Below, piece by piece: positions 17,891 to 26,297 of a DNA stretch of 54,179 nt. Source of the stretch: Planctomycetaceae bacterium (lineage in GTDB: Bacteria > Planctomycetota > Planctomycetia > Planctomycetales > Planctomycetaceae); contig CANJQC010000018.1 of the NCBI GenBank assembly GCA_947476295.1, positions 1-54,179 of the forward strand. Direction: 5' to 3'. Under the pieces are notes generated by a model that was not told where the DNA came from, did not search any database, and saw only the letters and a list, made by a program, of their open reading frames with translations. Every line of letters starts with the position of its first letter. Within the stretch, counting starts at the first letter, position 1. Both the position numbers and the translations under genes were made by a program.

Positions 17891-18928
17891 ATGGCAGGCA
17901 GTAAAGTCACCGTCGTTATCAGTCAGGGGCAGGGACGTAATCCTGTGCGCCGACAACTGGAAGAAGACCTCGCGACGGTGTTGCTCACTGAACCGGGCGT
18001 CGATGTGTCTCTGGTGCCGCATTTGTACGACATGTCCCACGATCACACCGGACTGATCTTCCTGCGATCCGTTCCGGGAAACCTGATTGTTCTGAGCTGG
18101 CTCTACGACCGCGCAGCACGCTGGACACTGGATCGCGCAGGCGTACGCGGTCACGAAGGTTTGAGTTTACTCAAGTCGGCAGAAGACGATGTGGAAGAAG
18201 TCGATGACGATGAGTCTGCTTCAAAAAACGGCATCGGCAGTGTCAACGTGCCGAACCGGCGAGTCTACGCGATCGATCTGCGCTGTTCTGACAAGGCCGA
18301 CGATTTTATCCGCGAAGTGCGCAGGGTTGCGGGCGAAAACACAGTCCAGACCGTCGAACTGATGAGCTGGATCGGAGGGACTCCGAAACCCGAGCAACTG
18401 CAGCGTTATCTGCAGCCTGAACGCATGCTCGAAGCCCGCCGCGCCTTCGACAGCGGCAATGCGACCCTAGAAGACAGAGCATCGCTGCCGGAAGACACAG
18501 GTCGCCGCTGGTATCCGGTGATCGATTACAGTCGCTGCACGAACTGCATGGAATGCATCGATTTCTGCCTGTTCGGAGTTTACGGCGTCGATGCGCTGGA
18601 TCGAATTCTGGTGGAGCAACAGGACAGCTGCAAAAAAGGCTGCCCGGCATGCAGTCGTGTGTGCCCGGAAAACGCCATTATCTTCCCGCAACACAAAACG
18701 CCGGCCATTGCCGGAGCCCAAGGCGAAGTCGGTGGACTCAAGATCGACCTGTCAAAATTGTTCGGCGGCGACAGCGGTGAATCCGCGATCGATATGGCGG
18801 TCAGGGAACGCGACCGAGAACTCATTCTTGACGGTCGAGTCGCTGTCGGCATGTCAATCGGCATCAAAGAGAAAGTCCGCGATGAGATTGATCAACTGAT
18901 TGCAGATCTGGATGCTCTGGAATTCTGA
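17891..18928 (+). CDS. Two-cluster 4Fe-4S ferredoxin-domain protein
   Basis: The protein of about 345 residues has a C-terminal dicluster ferredoxin domain. The cysteines are C216, C219, C222, C226 ([20 protein letters not shown]) and C247, C251, C254, C258 ([15 protein letters not shown]), each set able to hold a 4Fe-4S cluster. The N-terminal 130 residues (with [17 protein letters not shown] and a [13 protein letters not shown] stretch) form a domain I do not recognise. An acidic linker lies around 100-115. It follows the GcvH-like gene by 58 bp and is probably co-transcribed. I chose ATG 17891 ([10 protein letters not shown]); the frame is open further upstream into the H-protein gene. An electron-transfer role is inferred from the cysteines only. 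Confidence 0.82.
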   Translation: MAGSKVTVVISQGQGRNPVRRQLEEDLATVLLTEPGVDVSLVPHLYDMSHDHTGLIFLRSVPGNLIVLSWLYDRAARWTLDRAGVRGHEGLSLLKSAEDDVEEVDDDESASKNGIGSVNVPNRRVYAIDLRCSDKADDFIREVRRVAGENTVQTVELMSWIGGTPKPEQLQRYLQPERMLEARRAFDSGNATLEDRASLPEDTGRRWYPVIDYSRCTNCMECIDFCLFGVYGVDALDRILVEQQDSCKKGCPACSRVCPENAIIFPQHKTPAIAGAQGEVGGLKIDLSKLFGGDSGESAIDMAVRERDRELILDGRVAVGMSIGIKEKVRDEIDQLIADLDALEF

Positions 18929-18930
18929 GA

Positions 18931-20043
18931 CTAGAATGCGGGGCGTTCCAAGAGCTTTTCGACGACTTTGCGACGGCTGCCGGTCGCTTCGTAGATTTCC
19001 ACCTGATGTCGTGCGCCACTGGCGGCGGGGAGCGTCAGGACGGATCTTAATTCAGCGAGACAATTGAGTTCAATGGCCGTTGGTGTCAGTCGTGCAGTCA
19101 ACTCTTCGACAAGTTCCGGCACTGAACGTTGCTGAAAAGTTGTGGAGCTTACGAGCGCGGCATCGGCACCGTACCGAGTTGCCCGCCATTTGTTTTGTTC
19201 GACCATCATCGGATGGTATTCTGACAGAAATGTTCCTTCGTCGATCTCATTTGAAATCGTATGCACAAGGCACTGTACCAGGGCCGTAATCGCGAGAACG
19301 TGATCTAGGCACGGCGGCACGTCGCAGACTCGCAACTCCACCGTTCCGAAATGATGATGAGGACGAATGTCCCACCAGATTTCACGAATGGAATTGATAA
19401 ACCCTGTTTCCCGCAGATGCTTGACCAGCCAGACGTATTCGCTCCAGTTTCGCATTTGATACGGCAGACCGGCGGTGGGCAGACCTTCCATGATCTTCGA
19501 ACGATTCGACTGCAGCCCCGAACTGCGACCTTCCCAGAATGGTGAATTCGCCGACAAGGCCAGCAGCAATGGCACGTAGTGCAGCATACGGTCACAGACC
19601 ATGACGGCCTTGTCGCCGGAATCGACGCCGATATGCACATGCAGGCCAAATGTGACGAGACGCCGTACGACGTCTTCCATTAACGTGACCAGTCTCGCAT
19701 AGCGTTCATGATTGGTGATCTTCTGATGCCGCCATGAAGAAAACGGATGCGTTCCGGACCATAACAGCCGGACGCCCATCGGGTGGATGATGGATTCCAG
19801 TTGAGTCAGCTTGTCCCGCAGGTCTTCGCCCACTTCGCGCACGTTGCGGCAGATGCGAGTGTTGATCTCGATGTAACACTGCATGAGTTCCGGCTTCACG
19901 GAATCTCGCAGATGGCCCGGTAGCGCCGTCAGCACCTGATCGATGGCGCTTGTCAACGCCAGTTCTTTGGCATCGATTAGCTGAAGCTCAATCTCAACGC
20001 CGATCGTGGGACTGGTGTTTGGAGTGAATCGCATTATTGACAT
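18931..20043 (-). CDS. GCS2/YbdK-type carboxylate-amine ligase
   Basis: The 370-residue protein belongs to glutamate-cysteine ligase family 2 (YbdK type), ATP-dependent enzymes that join a carboxylate and an amine, often glutamate with cysteine. Visible motifs are TIGVEIELQLID near the start, ELMQCYIEINTRICRNV, GLHVHIGVDSGDKAV, the ALSANSPFWEGRSSGLQSNR segment and FGTVELRVCDVPP. The start (ATG 20043, or ATG 20034 in a TAATG overlap) is coupled to the upstream M20 amidohydrolase gene. The pair might make and trim an amide-linked small molecule, but that is speculation. Confidence 0.83.
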   Translation of the reverse strand: MSIMRFTPNTSPTIGVEIELQLIDAKELALTSAIDQVLTALPGHLRDSVKPELMQCYIEINTRICRNVREVGEDLRDKLTQLESIIHPMGVRLLWSGTHPFSSWRHQKITNHERYARLVTLMEDVVRRLVTFGLHVHIGVDSGDKAVMVCDRMLHYVPLLLALSANSPFWEGRSSGLQSNRSKIMEGLPTAGLPYQMRNWSEYVWLVKHLRETGFINSIREIWWDIRPHHHFGTVELRVCDVPPCLDHVLAITALVQCLVHTISNEIDEGTFLSEYHPMMVEQNKWRATRYGADAALVSSTTFQQRSVPELVEELTARLTPTAIELNCLAELRSVLTLPAASGARHQVEIYEATGSRRKVVEKLLERPAF

Positions 20044-21323
20044 GGCGATGACTCCGGCCCGATCATCGCAAGCAGAAGTGCCGTGCGAGCCATGATTCTC
20101 GCTCCCAGAGCGATTGCGGATTCGTCCACATCAAAGATCGGAGAATGCAGAAGAGGCCAGTCACTACCCGGCCCGGCACAGCCCAGTCGAAATTGTGCTC
20201 CGCGAACATGATCGATGTAAACGGCAAAGTCCTCACCACCCATGCTCGGGCGATTGATGAGCACAATGTTTTCGCCGCCAAGGACCTGAATTGCTGCAGC
20301 TTCGATCGCCGACATCACTGTTACGTCGTTGATCACAGAACCCAGCGGACTGCGATAGCTCACGTCAATCGTGTTTCCAGTCGCAGCGGCGATTCCCGCG
20401 CAGATCTGACGAATACTGTTCAGCACACTGTCTCGCGTTCTGCGGTCGGTGGATCGCAGTGTGCCAGCGATTTCGACCAGATCCGGAATCACATTCGACG
20501 CCGTGCCGCCGTGAATTGAACCGACAGAAAAAACCATCGGCGTCAATGAGTCCGCTCGTCGCGGCACAGACTGATACAACGCCGACACAAGAATCGCGGC
20601 CGTTCCGATCGGATCGCTGGTATGTTGCGGTCGAGCGGCATGACCACCTTTGCCGCGAATCTCAATCAATACTTCGTCCACCTGAGCCGTCAGCACGCCG
20701 TAGCGAATTCCGACTTTGCCTGCCGGGATCGCAGGATCAACATGCAGTCCCAGAATTGCCGTCACGCCGTGCAGCGCACCGTCTTCGACCATCCAGTTTG
20801 CTCCCTGAGCAGTCTCTTCCGCTGCCTGGAAAATGAATCGCAGATGAGCAGACGGGACATCCGATTCTGGTAGTCGTCTCGCCAGAGTTGTCATGAGTTC
20901 CGCAGCGGCCAGCACAACGGTCATATGAGCGTCGTGGCCGCAGGCATGAGCGACTCCGGGACAACCCGATGCATATTCAATGGACTTGCGATCCTGCATT
21001 CTCAAAGCATCGATGTCCGCCCGGATGGCGACAATCGGAGCATCCGCTGACGGTGATCCGATTTTCAGATCCGCAATAATTCCAACTCCGCGTTCGGGGA
21101 TGTTCGGCACGATGCCAAGCGAGGAGAGTCGATCGGCAATAAACTGCGTGGTCCTGATTTCGTCGCCACTGGGTTCCGGATGCCTGTGCAGGTATCGGCG
21201 GTCTGCAATCCAGTCAGAACTACGTTCATCGGCGATCCGATCCAGCAGCAGTTCAAACGGAATAATCCGTTCGACATCTGCCGGAGAAACTCGCCAACCT
21301 GCATCTGCCCTTCCCGAGTTCAT
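20034..21323 (-). CDS. M20-family amidohydrolase (hippurate hydrolase type)
   Basis: The protein of about 429 residues is a zinc metallohydrolase of the M20/amidohydrolase family, which cleaves N-acyl amino acids and similar amides. Metal and catalytic motifs are visible: RYLHRHPEPSGDE, AHACGHDAHMTVVLAAAEL, the EETAQGANWMVEDGALHG segment with the catalytic Glu, LGLHVDPAIPAGK and the C-terminal RPSMGGEDFAVYIDHV. I chose the ATG at 21323 (MNSGRADAGW); the frame runs on upstream for 58 codons without family-like sequence. It is followed by the carboxylate-amine ligase gene, with stop and start overlapping. Confidence 0.87.
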   Translation of the reverse strand: MNSGRADAGWRVSPADVERIIPFELLLDRIADERSSDWIADRRYLHRHPEPSGDEIRTTQFIADRLSSLGIVPNIPERGVGIIADLKIGSPSADAPIVAIRADIDALRMQDRKSIEYASGCPGVAHACGHDAHMTVVLAAAELMTTLARRLPESDVPSAHLRFIFQAAEETAQGANWMVEDGALHGVTAILGLHVDPAIPAGKVGIRYGVLTAQVDEVLIEIRGKGGHAARPQHTSDPIGTAAILVSALYQSVPRRADSLTPMVFSVGSIHGGTASNVIPDLVEIAGTLRSTDRRTRDSVLNSIRQICAGIAAATGNTIDVSYRSPLGSVINDVTVMSAIEAAAIQVLGGENIVLINRPSMGGEDFAVYIDHVRGAQFRLGCAGPGSDWPLLHSPIFDVDESAIALGARIMARTALLLAMIGPESSPCQ

Positions 21324-21860
21324 TAGATTTCCGAATGAAGATATTTCTGCAGCATTTGTGCCTCGACTCTCCGAGGCGAGTCGAGTCGTCCCGCCACGGA
21401 GTGACGGGCAACTATGGGTTGCGGGCAGAGCCCGCGTTAAGGAAAAACCGGTATGGTCGCAGCATACCCCCCAAAACCGAAGGGCCACCGGAATCATACC
21501 CTCTTGCCAGTGAGTTGAACATTTGTCTGCACGACAAAAGGATGATGACTTCAGCCAGGTCTACGTCAAGCGGCAGTTCGAATTTTCATCTTCGAAACGG
21601 TTGTCTCAGGACTGAGCAGGAGAAATTCAGCGAAAACACGGGTTTGCCACCGAAAGATTCGTGGAATTGAGCAGCGTGACAGGCATCGGATTGAACACCC
21701 GAACTTGGTTGCTAAGCTGTCACGTTTTTCTCAAACTCATCGCGTAACGGCGATGGCTTGAGGCCAAGTCACCAGGCGCTTTCAGTGACCAGTCATCGCA
21801 GTCATGTTTTCAGGCTGCGAAAAGCCACTGTGCCGTTCTTCATGAGATAGACGATCCCTC
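21324..21860. other. Intergenic region with two short hairpins
   Basis: This 537-bp divergent region separates the M20 gene (minus) from guaA (plus) and should hold both promoters. Two hairpins lie near its left end: ctcgact...agtcgag around 21362-21385, and a perfect 6-bp stem (gcgggc-aga-gcccgc) at 21421-21435. They look like small dispersed repeats. I see no gene and no guanine-riboswitch-like core upstream of guaA. Confidence 0.45.
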
Positions 21861-23483
21861 ATGGTTGGTTCTCGTCCTGCAGATTCAGCCTCCGCTGCCA
21901 CTGAAGTCACTTCGAGTTCTGCCACTGCGGCTCACCAGGAGCGAATCCTGGTCATGGACTTCGGCTCGCAGACCTCGCAACTGATCGCTCGCCGCGTACG
22001 TGATCAGAATGTGTTCTGCCAGGTCGTGCGGCATGATCTGACTGCCGACCGAATCAGGGAACTCAATCCCAAAGGAATCATCCTGTCCGGCGGTCCGGCC
22101 AGTGTCTATGGTCCTGGCGCACCGACGATCGATTCCGCAATTTATGATCTGAAGATTCCGATCCTGGGCATCTGTTACGGGATGCAGGTCACCTGTCAGA
22201 CGCTGGGCGGAAAAATCCTGCCTGCCCATGCTCGGGAATTCGGCCGCGCACCGTGTACGCAGTCGGGCAAAGGATCTGCGGCGAATTCCCTGTTTGACGG
22301 TATTCCAAAGACATTCAACGCCTGGATGAGTCACGGGGATCAGGTCGAAGTTCTGGCAGGCGACTTTGAAACGATCGCATCCACATCGACATGTCCCAAC
22401 GCTGCGGTTCGCCACAAATCTCGCGTAATCTATGGACTGCAGTTTCATCCCGAGGTGACTCACACTCAATTCGGTGGTCATCTGCTGGCCAACTTTGTGC
22501 TGAAGATCTGCGGCTGCGAAGGTACATGGCGAATCAGTTCGCTCATCGAACAACAAAAGGCACGAATTCGCAAGACCGTGGGCACCGATCAAGTCATCTG
22601 CGGGTTGTCCGGTGGCGTAGATTCGTCCGTCGTGGCCGCGCTCATTTCTGAAGCGATCGGCGATCAGTTGTCATGCATCTTTGTGGATAATGGAATGCTG
22701 CGAAAGGATGAACGGCAGCAGGTCGAAAAACAGTTTTCTAAGCACTTCAAAACGGATTTACACGTCGTCGATGCCCGTGAGAGATTCCTTGGTGAACTCG
22801 CGGGCGTTTCAGAACCGCAGCAAAAACGCAAGATCATCGGCAAAGTCTTTATCGATGTATTTCGCGATGAGGCCAAGTCGATTCCAAATGCGAAGTATCT
22901 GGCTCAGGGCACATTGTATCCGGACGTGATTGAATCCGGAGCGAATCCAGACGGCCCGGCGGCAACGATCAAGTCGCATCACAATGTTGGTGGACTGCCG
23001 GCGGAACTGGGTTTTGAACTGATCGAACCACTGCGAGACCTGTTTAAGGATGAAGTGCGTCGGATGGGCCTTGAACTTGGACTGCCGGAAGTTATGGTCT
23101 GGCGACATCCATTCCCTGGTCCTGGGCTGGCCGTCCGCTGTCTGGGCGAAGTCACTGAAGAGCGTTTGCGTGTGCTCCGTGAAGCCGATGCGATTCTGAT
23201 TGAAGAACTGCATCTCGCAGGAATCTATCATGACATCCAGCAGGCGTTTGTCGTGTTATTGCCTGTACAATCCGTGGGCGTGATGGGCGACGATCGCACT
23301 TACGAAAATGTGGCGGCGATCCGAGCCGTTCAGTCCGAAGATTTTATGACAGCAGACTGGTATCAGTTCCCATACGAGATCCTGGCAAAGATCTCAACGC
23401 GGATTATTAATTCTGTCCGAGGCATCAATCGCGTGGTTTATGACGTGAGCTCAAAACCACCAGCAACGATCGAATGGGAGTAA
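21861..23483 (+). CDS. guaA: GMP synthase (glutamine-hydrolysing)
   Basis: GuaA converts XMP to GMP using glutamine and ATP. The 540-residue protein has the N-terminal class I glutaminase domain with the Cys in [13 protein letters not shown] and the His/Glu pair in [10 protein letters not shown]. The ATP pyrophosphatase domain follows (P-loop [17 protein letters not shown]) and then the dimerisation domain ending in [17 protein letters not shown], the typical GMP synthase terminus. About 28 residues before [11 protein letters not shown] are an extension. The stop is followed within five bases by the start region of the sixA-type gene, whose ribosome binding site lies inside the last guaA codons. 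Confidence 0.97.
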   Translation: MVGSRPADSASAATEVTSSSATAAHQERILVMDFGSQTSQLIARRVRDQNVFCQVVRHDLTADRIRELNPKGIILSGGPASVYGPGAPTIDSAIYDLKIPILGICYGMQVTCQTLGGKILPAHAREFGRAPCTQSGKGSAANSLFDGIPKTFNAWMSHGDQVEVLAGDFETIASTSTCPNAAVRHKSRVIYGLQFHPEVTHTQFGGHLLANFVLKICGCEGTWRISSLIEQQKARIRKTVGTDQVICGLSGGVDSSVVAALISEAIGDQLSCIFVDNGMLRKDERQQVEKQFSKHFKTDLHVVDARERFLGELAGVSEPQQKRKIIGKVFIDVFRDEAKSIPNAKYLAQGTLYPDVIESGANPDGPAATIKSHHNVGGLPAELGFELIEPLRDLFKDEVRRMGLELGLPEVMVWRHPFPGPGLAVRCLGEVTEERLRVLREADAILIEELHLAGIYHDIQQAFVVLLPVQSVGVMGDDRTYENVAAIRAVQSEDFMTADWYQFPYEILAKISTRIINSVRGINRVVYDVSSKPPATIEWE

Positions 23484-23487
23484 TGCA

Positions 23488-24030
23488 ATTAAGACAATAC
23501 TGCTCATGCGACATGCGAAAGCTGCGGGCGAGAAACCGCACGAATCAGATTTTGAACGTTGTCTGACCGAAGACGGAATCCGCATCGCAGGTGAAACCGC
23601 GGCGACTTTGCTCAGCCGCGGTTTTCGCATCGACCGCATCATCGTGTCCGCCGCCGAGCGAACTCGGCAAACGGCCGATCTGGTGGCCGAAGGAATGCAG
23701 CTCACAGCAGCTCGGCTGGATCTGGATGAATTGTATCTGGCACCGGCAAAGAAGTTTGAAATGGCAATCTGCGACTGTCCGCTTGAAGATGAATCGTCGG
23801 TGCTGATCGTCGGCCACAATCCGGGTATTGCCAAACTCATTTGCGACTGGGCGGACCAAAGTCTGTCGGTTCCCACGGCCACGGTTGCTGTTTTCGAATC
23901 CTCGGCCGATACTTGGCACAACGTACGACGGACCAAAGTGCATATTCCGAAACTGGTCTGTTTGCTGCAGCATGGCAAAGTCGCATGGCCGCGCGATGAA
24001 ACAACCAGTGACCCGGAATTGTCTGAGTAG
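23488..24030 (+). CDS. SixA-type histidine phosphatase, probable ATT start
   Basis: This is a histidine phosphatase (RHG fold) of the SixA type, which removes phosphate from phosphohistidine in phosphotransfer proteins. Motifs are LLMRHAKA (catalytic RH), SAAERTRQTADL, and the second His in VLIVGHNPGIAKL. The first ATG in frame (23506) would delete the first beta strand: the codons before it read IKTILL, exactly the family start MKTLLLMRHAK-type, beginning with ATT at 23488. GGGAG lies 7 bases before that ATT, and there is no ATG, GTG or TTG between the upstream stop (23446-23448) and 23488. I therefore place the start at ATT. It lies between guaA and dprA in a compact plus-strand run. Confidence 0.78.
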   Translation: MKTILLMRHAKAAGEKPHESDFERCLTEDGIRIAGETAATLLSRGFRIDRIIVSAAERTRQTADLVAEGMQLTAARLDLDELYLAPAKKFEMAICDCPLEDESSVLIVGHNPGIAKLICDWADQSLSVPTATVAVFESSADTWHNVRRTKVHIPKLVCLLQHGKVAWPRDETTSDPELSE

Positions 24031-24032
24031 TC

Positions 24033-25169
24033 ATGATTCCAAACACGCCACCCGCTCCAGAATTTCCTGATGAACTCGTGGCACTGGTGGCGTTGTCGCT
24101 CGCATCTGGAATCGGTCCGAAACTGCAGTCCGCGCTTCTGGAACAGTTCGGCACGGCCTGCGATGTACTGTCCCAGCCCAAAGATGTGTTGCTCACAGTG
24201 AACGGCATCGGCCCAAAAATGGCAACCTCGATTGTCAATCCGGGTTTGCTCGACGAAGCAGGTCTGTTACTGCTTGAATGCCACGCATTACAGGTTGACG
24301 TCCTGGATCAGACGCACCGCGATTACCCGCAGAGACTGCGAGAAATCTGTGATTCGCCGACCGTGTTGTATCGTAAAGGCGTGTTGCTTCCACAGGATGA
24401 ACTTGCGATTGGCATCGTTGGTTCGCGGCGCTGCACCGCTTACGGTCGCAGGCAGGCCGAACGCATGGCGGCGGCTTTGTCGCGAGCTGGTTTCACAATC
24501 GTAAGCGGTCTGGCACGCGGCATCGACGCCGCAGCGCATCGTGGTGCCTTGAAATCCGGAGGCCGCACACTGGCAATTCTGGCCAGCGGTGTGAAGACAA
24601 TCTATCCGCCCGAACACAAAGAGCTTGCTGAAGAGATTTCACAACAAGGTGCATTGCTGAGCGAAATGCCGCTTGATCAGCGTCCGCTGCCTGGACTGTT
24701 CCCGCAGCGTAATCGCATCATCAGTGGAATCTGTCTGGGCGTGATTGTGATCGAAGCCACGCGGAGTTCCGGTGCGTTGTACACAGCGCGACATGCTTTG
24801 GAACAGGGTCGGGAAGTCTTCGCACTGCCGGGGCCGGTGGATAGTCTGGCCAGCGCAGGGTGTCATGACCTGATTCGCGATGGCGTGACGCTGGTGCGGA
24901 ATGTTGATGATGTACTGAGCGAACTTGGTCCACTGCCAGTTCCGTCCACGCAGTCATCGAGCGTCACCATTCATTCCCCACGCGAGCTGATACTCACCGG
25001 ACAGGAAACCGAAGTACTGAATCATATCAGTTCGCAGCCAACGGGGGTCGATGAGGTACTGCGTGCCTGCAAAATGGAATCCTCTCGAGTCCTTGCGACA
25101 CTGACCGTGCTGGAAATGCGGCGCCTGATCCGCCGACTACCCGGAAACTCGTACGTTCGTCACGATTGA
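24033..25169 (+). CDS. dprA: DNA-processing protein DprA
   Basis: DprA binds incoming single-stranded DNA during transformation and loads RecA. The 378-residue protein has an N-terminal helix-hairpin-helix-like part (about 1-75, VNGIGPKMATSIV), the Rossmann domain (GIVGSRRCTAYGRRQAERM, IVSGLARGIDAAAH, FPQRNRIISGI) and a C-terminal winged-helix part (DEVLRACKMESSRVLATLTVLEMRRLI). It starts 2 bp after the upstream stop and is surely in the same transcript. Its presence hints at natural competence, though many non-competent bacteria also keep it. Confidence 0.95.
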   Translation: MIPNTPPAPEFPDELVALVALSLASGIGPKLQSALLEQFGTACDVLSQPKDVLLTVNGIGPKMATSIVNPGLLDEAGLLLLECHALQVDVLDQTHRDYPQRLREICDSPTVLYRKGVLLPQDELAIGIVGSRRCTAYGRRQAERMAAALSRAGFTIVSGLARGIDAAAHRGALKSGGRTLAILASGVKTIYPPEHKELAEEISQQGALLSEMPLDQRPLPGLFPQRNRIISGICLGVIVIEATRSSGALYTARHALEQGREVFALPGPVDSLASAGCHDLIRDGVTLVRNVDDVLSELGPLPVPSTQSSSVTIHSPRELILTGQETEVLNHISSQPTGVDEVLRACKMESSRVLATLTVLEMRRLIRRLPGNSYVRHD

Positions 25170-25357
25170 ATACCTAGCAGCGACATCAAACGGACATATC
25201 ACGAAATTGTTCCTGAACCGGCTCTTAACTCGACGTTAAGGAACGCCTTCGGGAGTTTTCGCACATCGGCTTCTTTCGCTTTGCCGCGAGAATGCACCAA
25301 CCTGCTGATCGCTGAATTCCAGAAAGGAAAGAAAAATCCGGAAACAACTGATTGCCA

Positions 25358-25404
25358 TATCGACATATTACGATATATTGATTCGCGAGGCAGATATGTC
25401 GATA
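25358..25404. promoter_or_regulatory. 11-bp inverted repeat upstream of the rhodanese gene (possible operator)
   Basis: tatcgacatat at 25358-25368 is repeated perfectly inverted as atatgtcgata at 25394-25404, 30 bp before the rhodanese start. The A/T-rich palindromic form and its place before a sulfur-transfer operon would suit an ArsR-type (BigR/SqrR-like) repressor, but no regulator gene is in the window. It could also form an RNA hairpin in the leader. Confidence 0.4.
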
Positions 25405-25434
25405 AACATTCACAATGCATGAAGGAGTAGTGTC

Positions 25435-26022
25435 ATGAGCGTTTCTGTGATTTCCCCAAAGCTGCTGCAGGATCGGGTTCAGGCGGGCGAGAAAGTCGAT
25501 CTGATCGATGTGCGAACTCCTGTGGAGTTCCGCGAAGTCCATGTTTCGTTTGCTCAGAACGTGCCGCTGGACCAGCTGGATTGTGCGAAGGTGACCCGTG
25601 AGCGGGCGAATGTTGGTAAACCGCTGTATGTGATCTGTCGGTCGGGCAGCCGGGGCAAGCAGGCGTGTGAAAAAGTCATGGCCGCAGGTTGCACCGATGT
25701 CGTCAATGTCGAAGGTGGAACGATGGCCTGGGATCAGGCCGGGCTTCCGGTCGTTCGAGGCAAGAAGGCTGTTTCTCTGGAGCGACAGGTACGAATTGCT
25801 GCCGGTGCAATGGCGCTCACAGGAGCTGTGCTGAGCGTCCTGGTACATCCGTACTGGATCGTCCTGTCCGGATTCGTCGGTGCGGGTTTGATGTTTGCCG
25901 GAATTACGGACACCTGTGCCATGGGGATGGTTCTCGCCCGGATGCCGTGGAATCAGGTACCGAAGTCGGCAGGTTTGACTTCGAGCTGTGCAACCCCTGA
26001 GAGCAAATCGTGCTGCAACTAA
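25435..26022 (+). CDS. Rhodanese with C-terminal membrane hairpin (YgaP-like)
   Basis: The 195-residue protein has a rhodanese domain (1-105) with the persulfide-carrying Cys in YVICRSGSRGKQA (C68), followed by a DUF2892-type pair of hydrophobic segments (about 125-170, AAGAMALTGAVLSVLV and WIVLSGFVGAGLMFAGIT). This is the layout of E. coli YgaP, an inner-membrane sulfurtransferase. GGAG stands 9 bases before the ATG. It heads a sulfur-handling locus with the rhodanese/TauE chimera, and an inverted repeat upstream may be its operator. Confidence 0.88.
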   Translation: MSVSVISPKLLQDRVQAGEKVDLIDVRTPVEFREVHVSFAQNVPLDQLDCAKVTRERANVGKPLYVICRSGSRGKQACEKVMAAGCTDVVNVEGGTMAWDQAGLPVVRGKKAVSLERQVRIAAGAMALTGAVLSVLVHPYWIVLSGFVGAGLMFAGITDTCAMGMVLARMPWNQVPKSAGLTSSCATPESKSCCN

Positions 26023-26249
26023 GTGATTCCTAGTCGAACTCGGCTCCTGAACGATCCCGTAGAAAACCGAATACTAATCTCAATCAAAAAAGGGAGTTCT
26101 GTCATGAGTGTCGTTTATCACAGAACTGCCTGTCGTACGTTCGGGTAAGTTGCACAATGTGTTGCGTCAGTTGCGCGAATTCCCTGTGGGCTCATCACAG
26201 CGGAGCGTGGTGCCTGCTTTGAATTACACAACGAAAAGGAACCGCTCTC

Positions 26250-26297
26250 ATGTTACTCAAACAATACTATCTCGGCTGTCTGGCGCATGCTGGTTGA
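26250..26297 (+). pseudogene. Start of an MBL-fold/rhodanese hydrolase gene, cut after 15 codons
   Basis: ATG at 26250 opens MLLKQYYLGCLAHAG and stops at 26295-26297. This wording matches the first residues of the metallo-beta-lactamase-fold proteins that carry two C-terminal rhodanese domains (persulfide-dioxygenase-like). The whole metallohydrolase domain that should follow is missing; the reading passes directly, in another frame, into the rhodanese part starting at 26287. AAAGGAACC lies just upstream of the ATG. The short frame overlaps the next start, so it may now act as a leader for coupled translation. Confidence 0.6.

Noticed and set aside
21700-21860. Purine riboswitch upstream of guaA
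   Set aside because: No conserved three-way-junction core is recognisable in the leader.
21885-22592. 235-codon minus-strand frame within guaA
   Set aside because: It lies antisense to a fully conserved housekeeping gene; no motif or ribosome binding site supports it.
26104-26146. Short frame MSVVYHRTACRTFG after a good GGAG
   Set aside because: Only 13-14 codons, with no recognised family; it may be debris of the same rearrangement as the chimera, but this cannot be supported.
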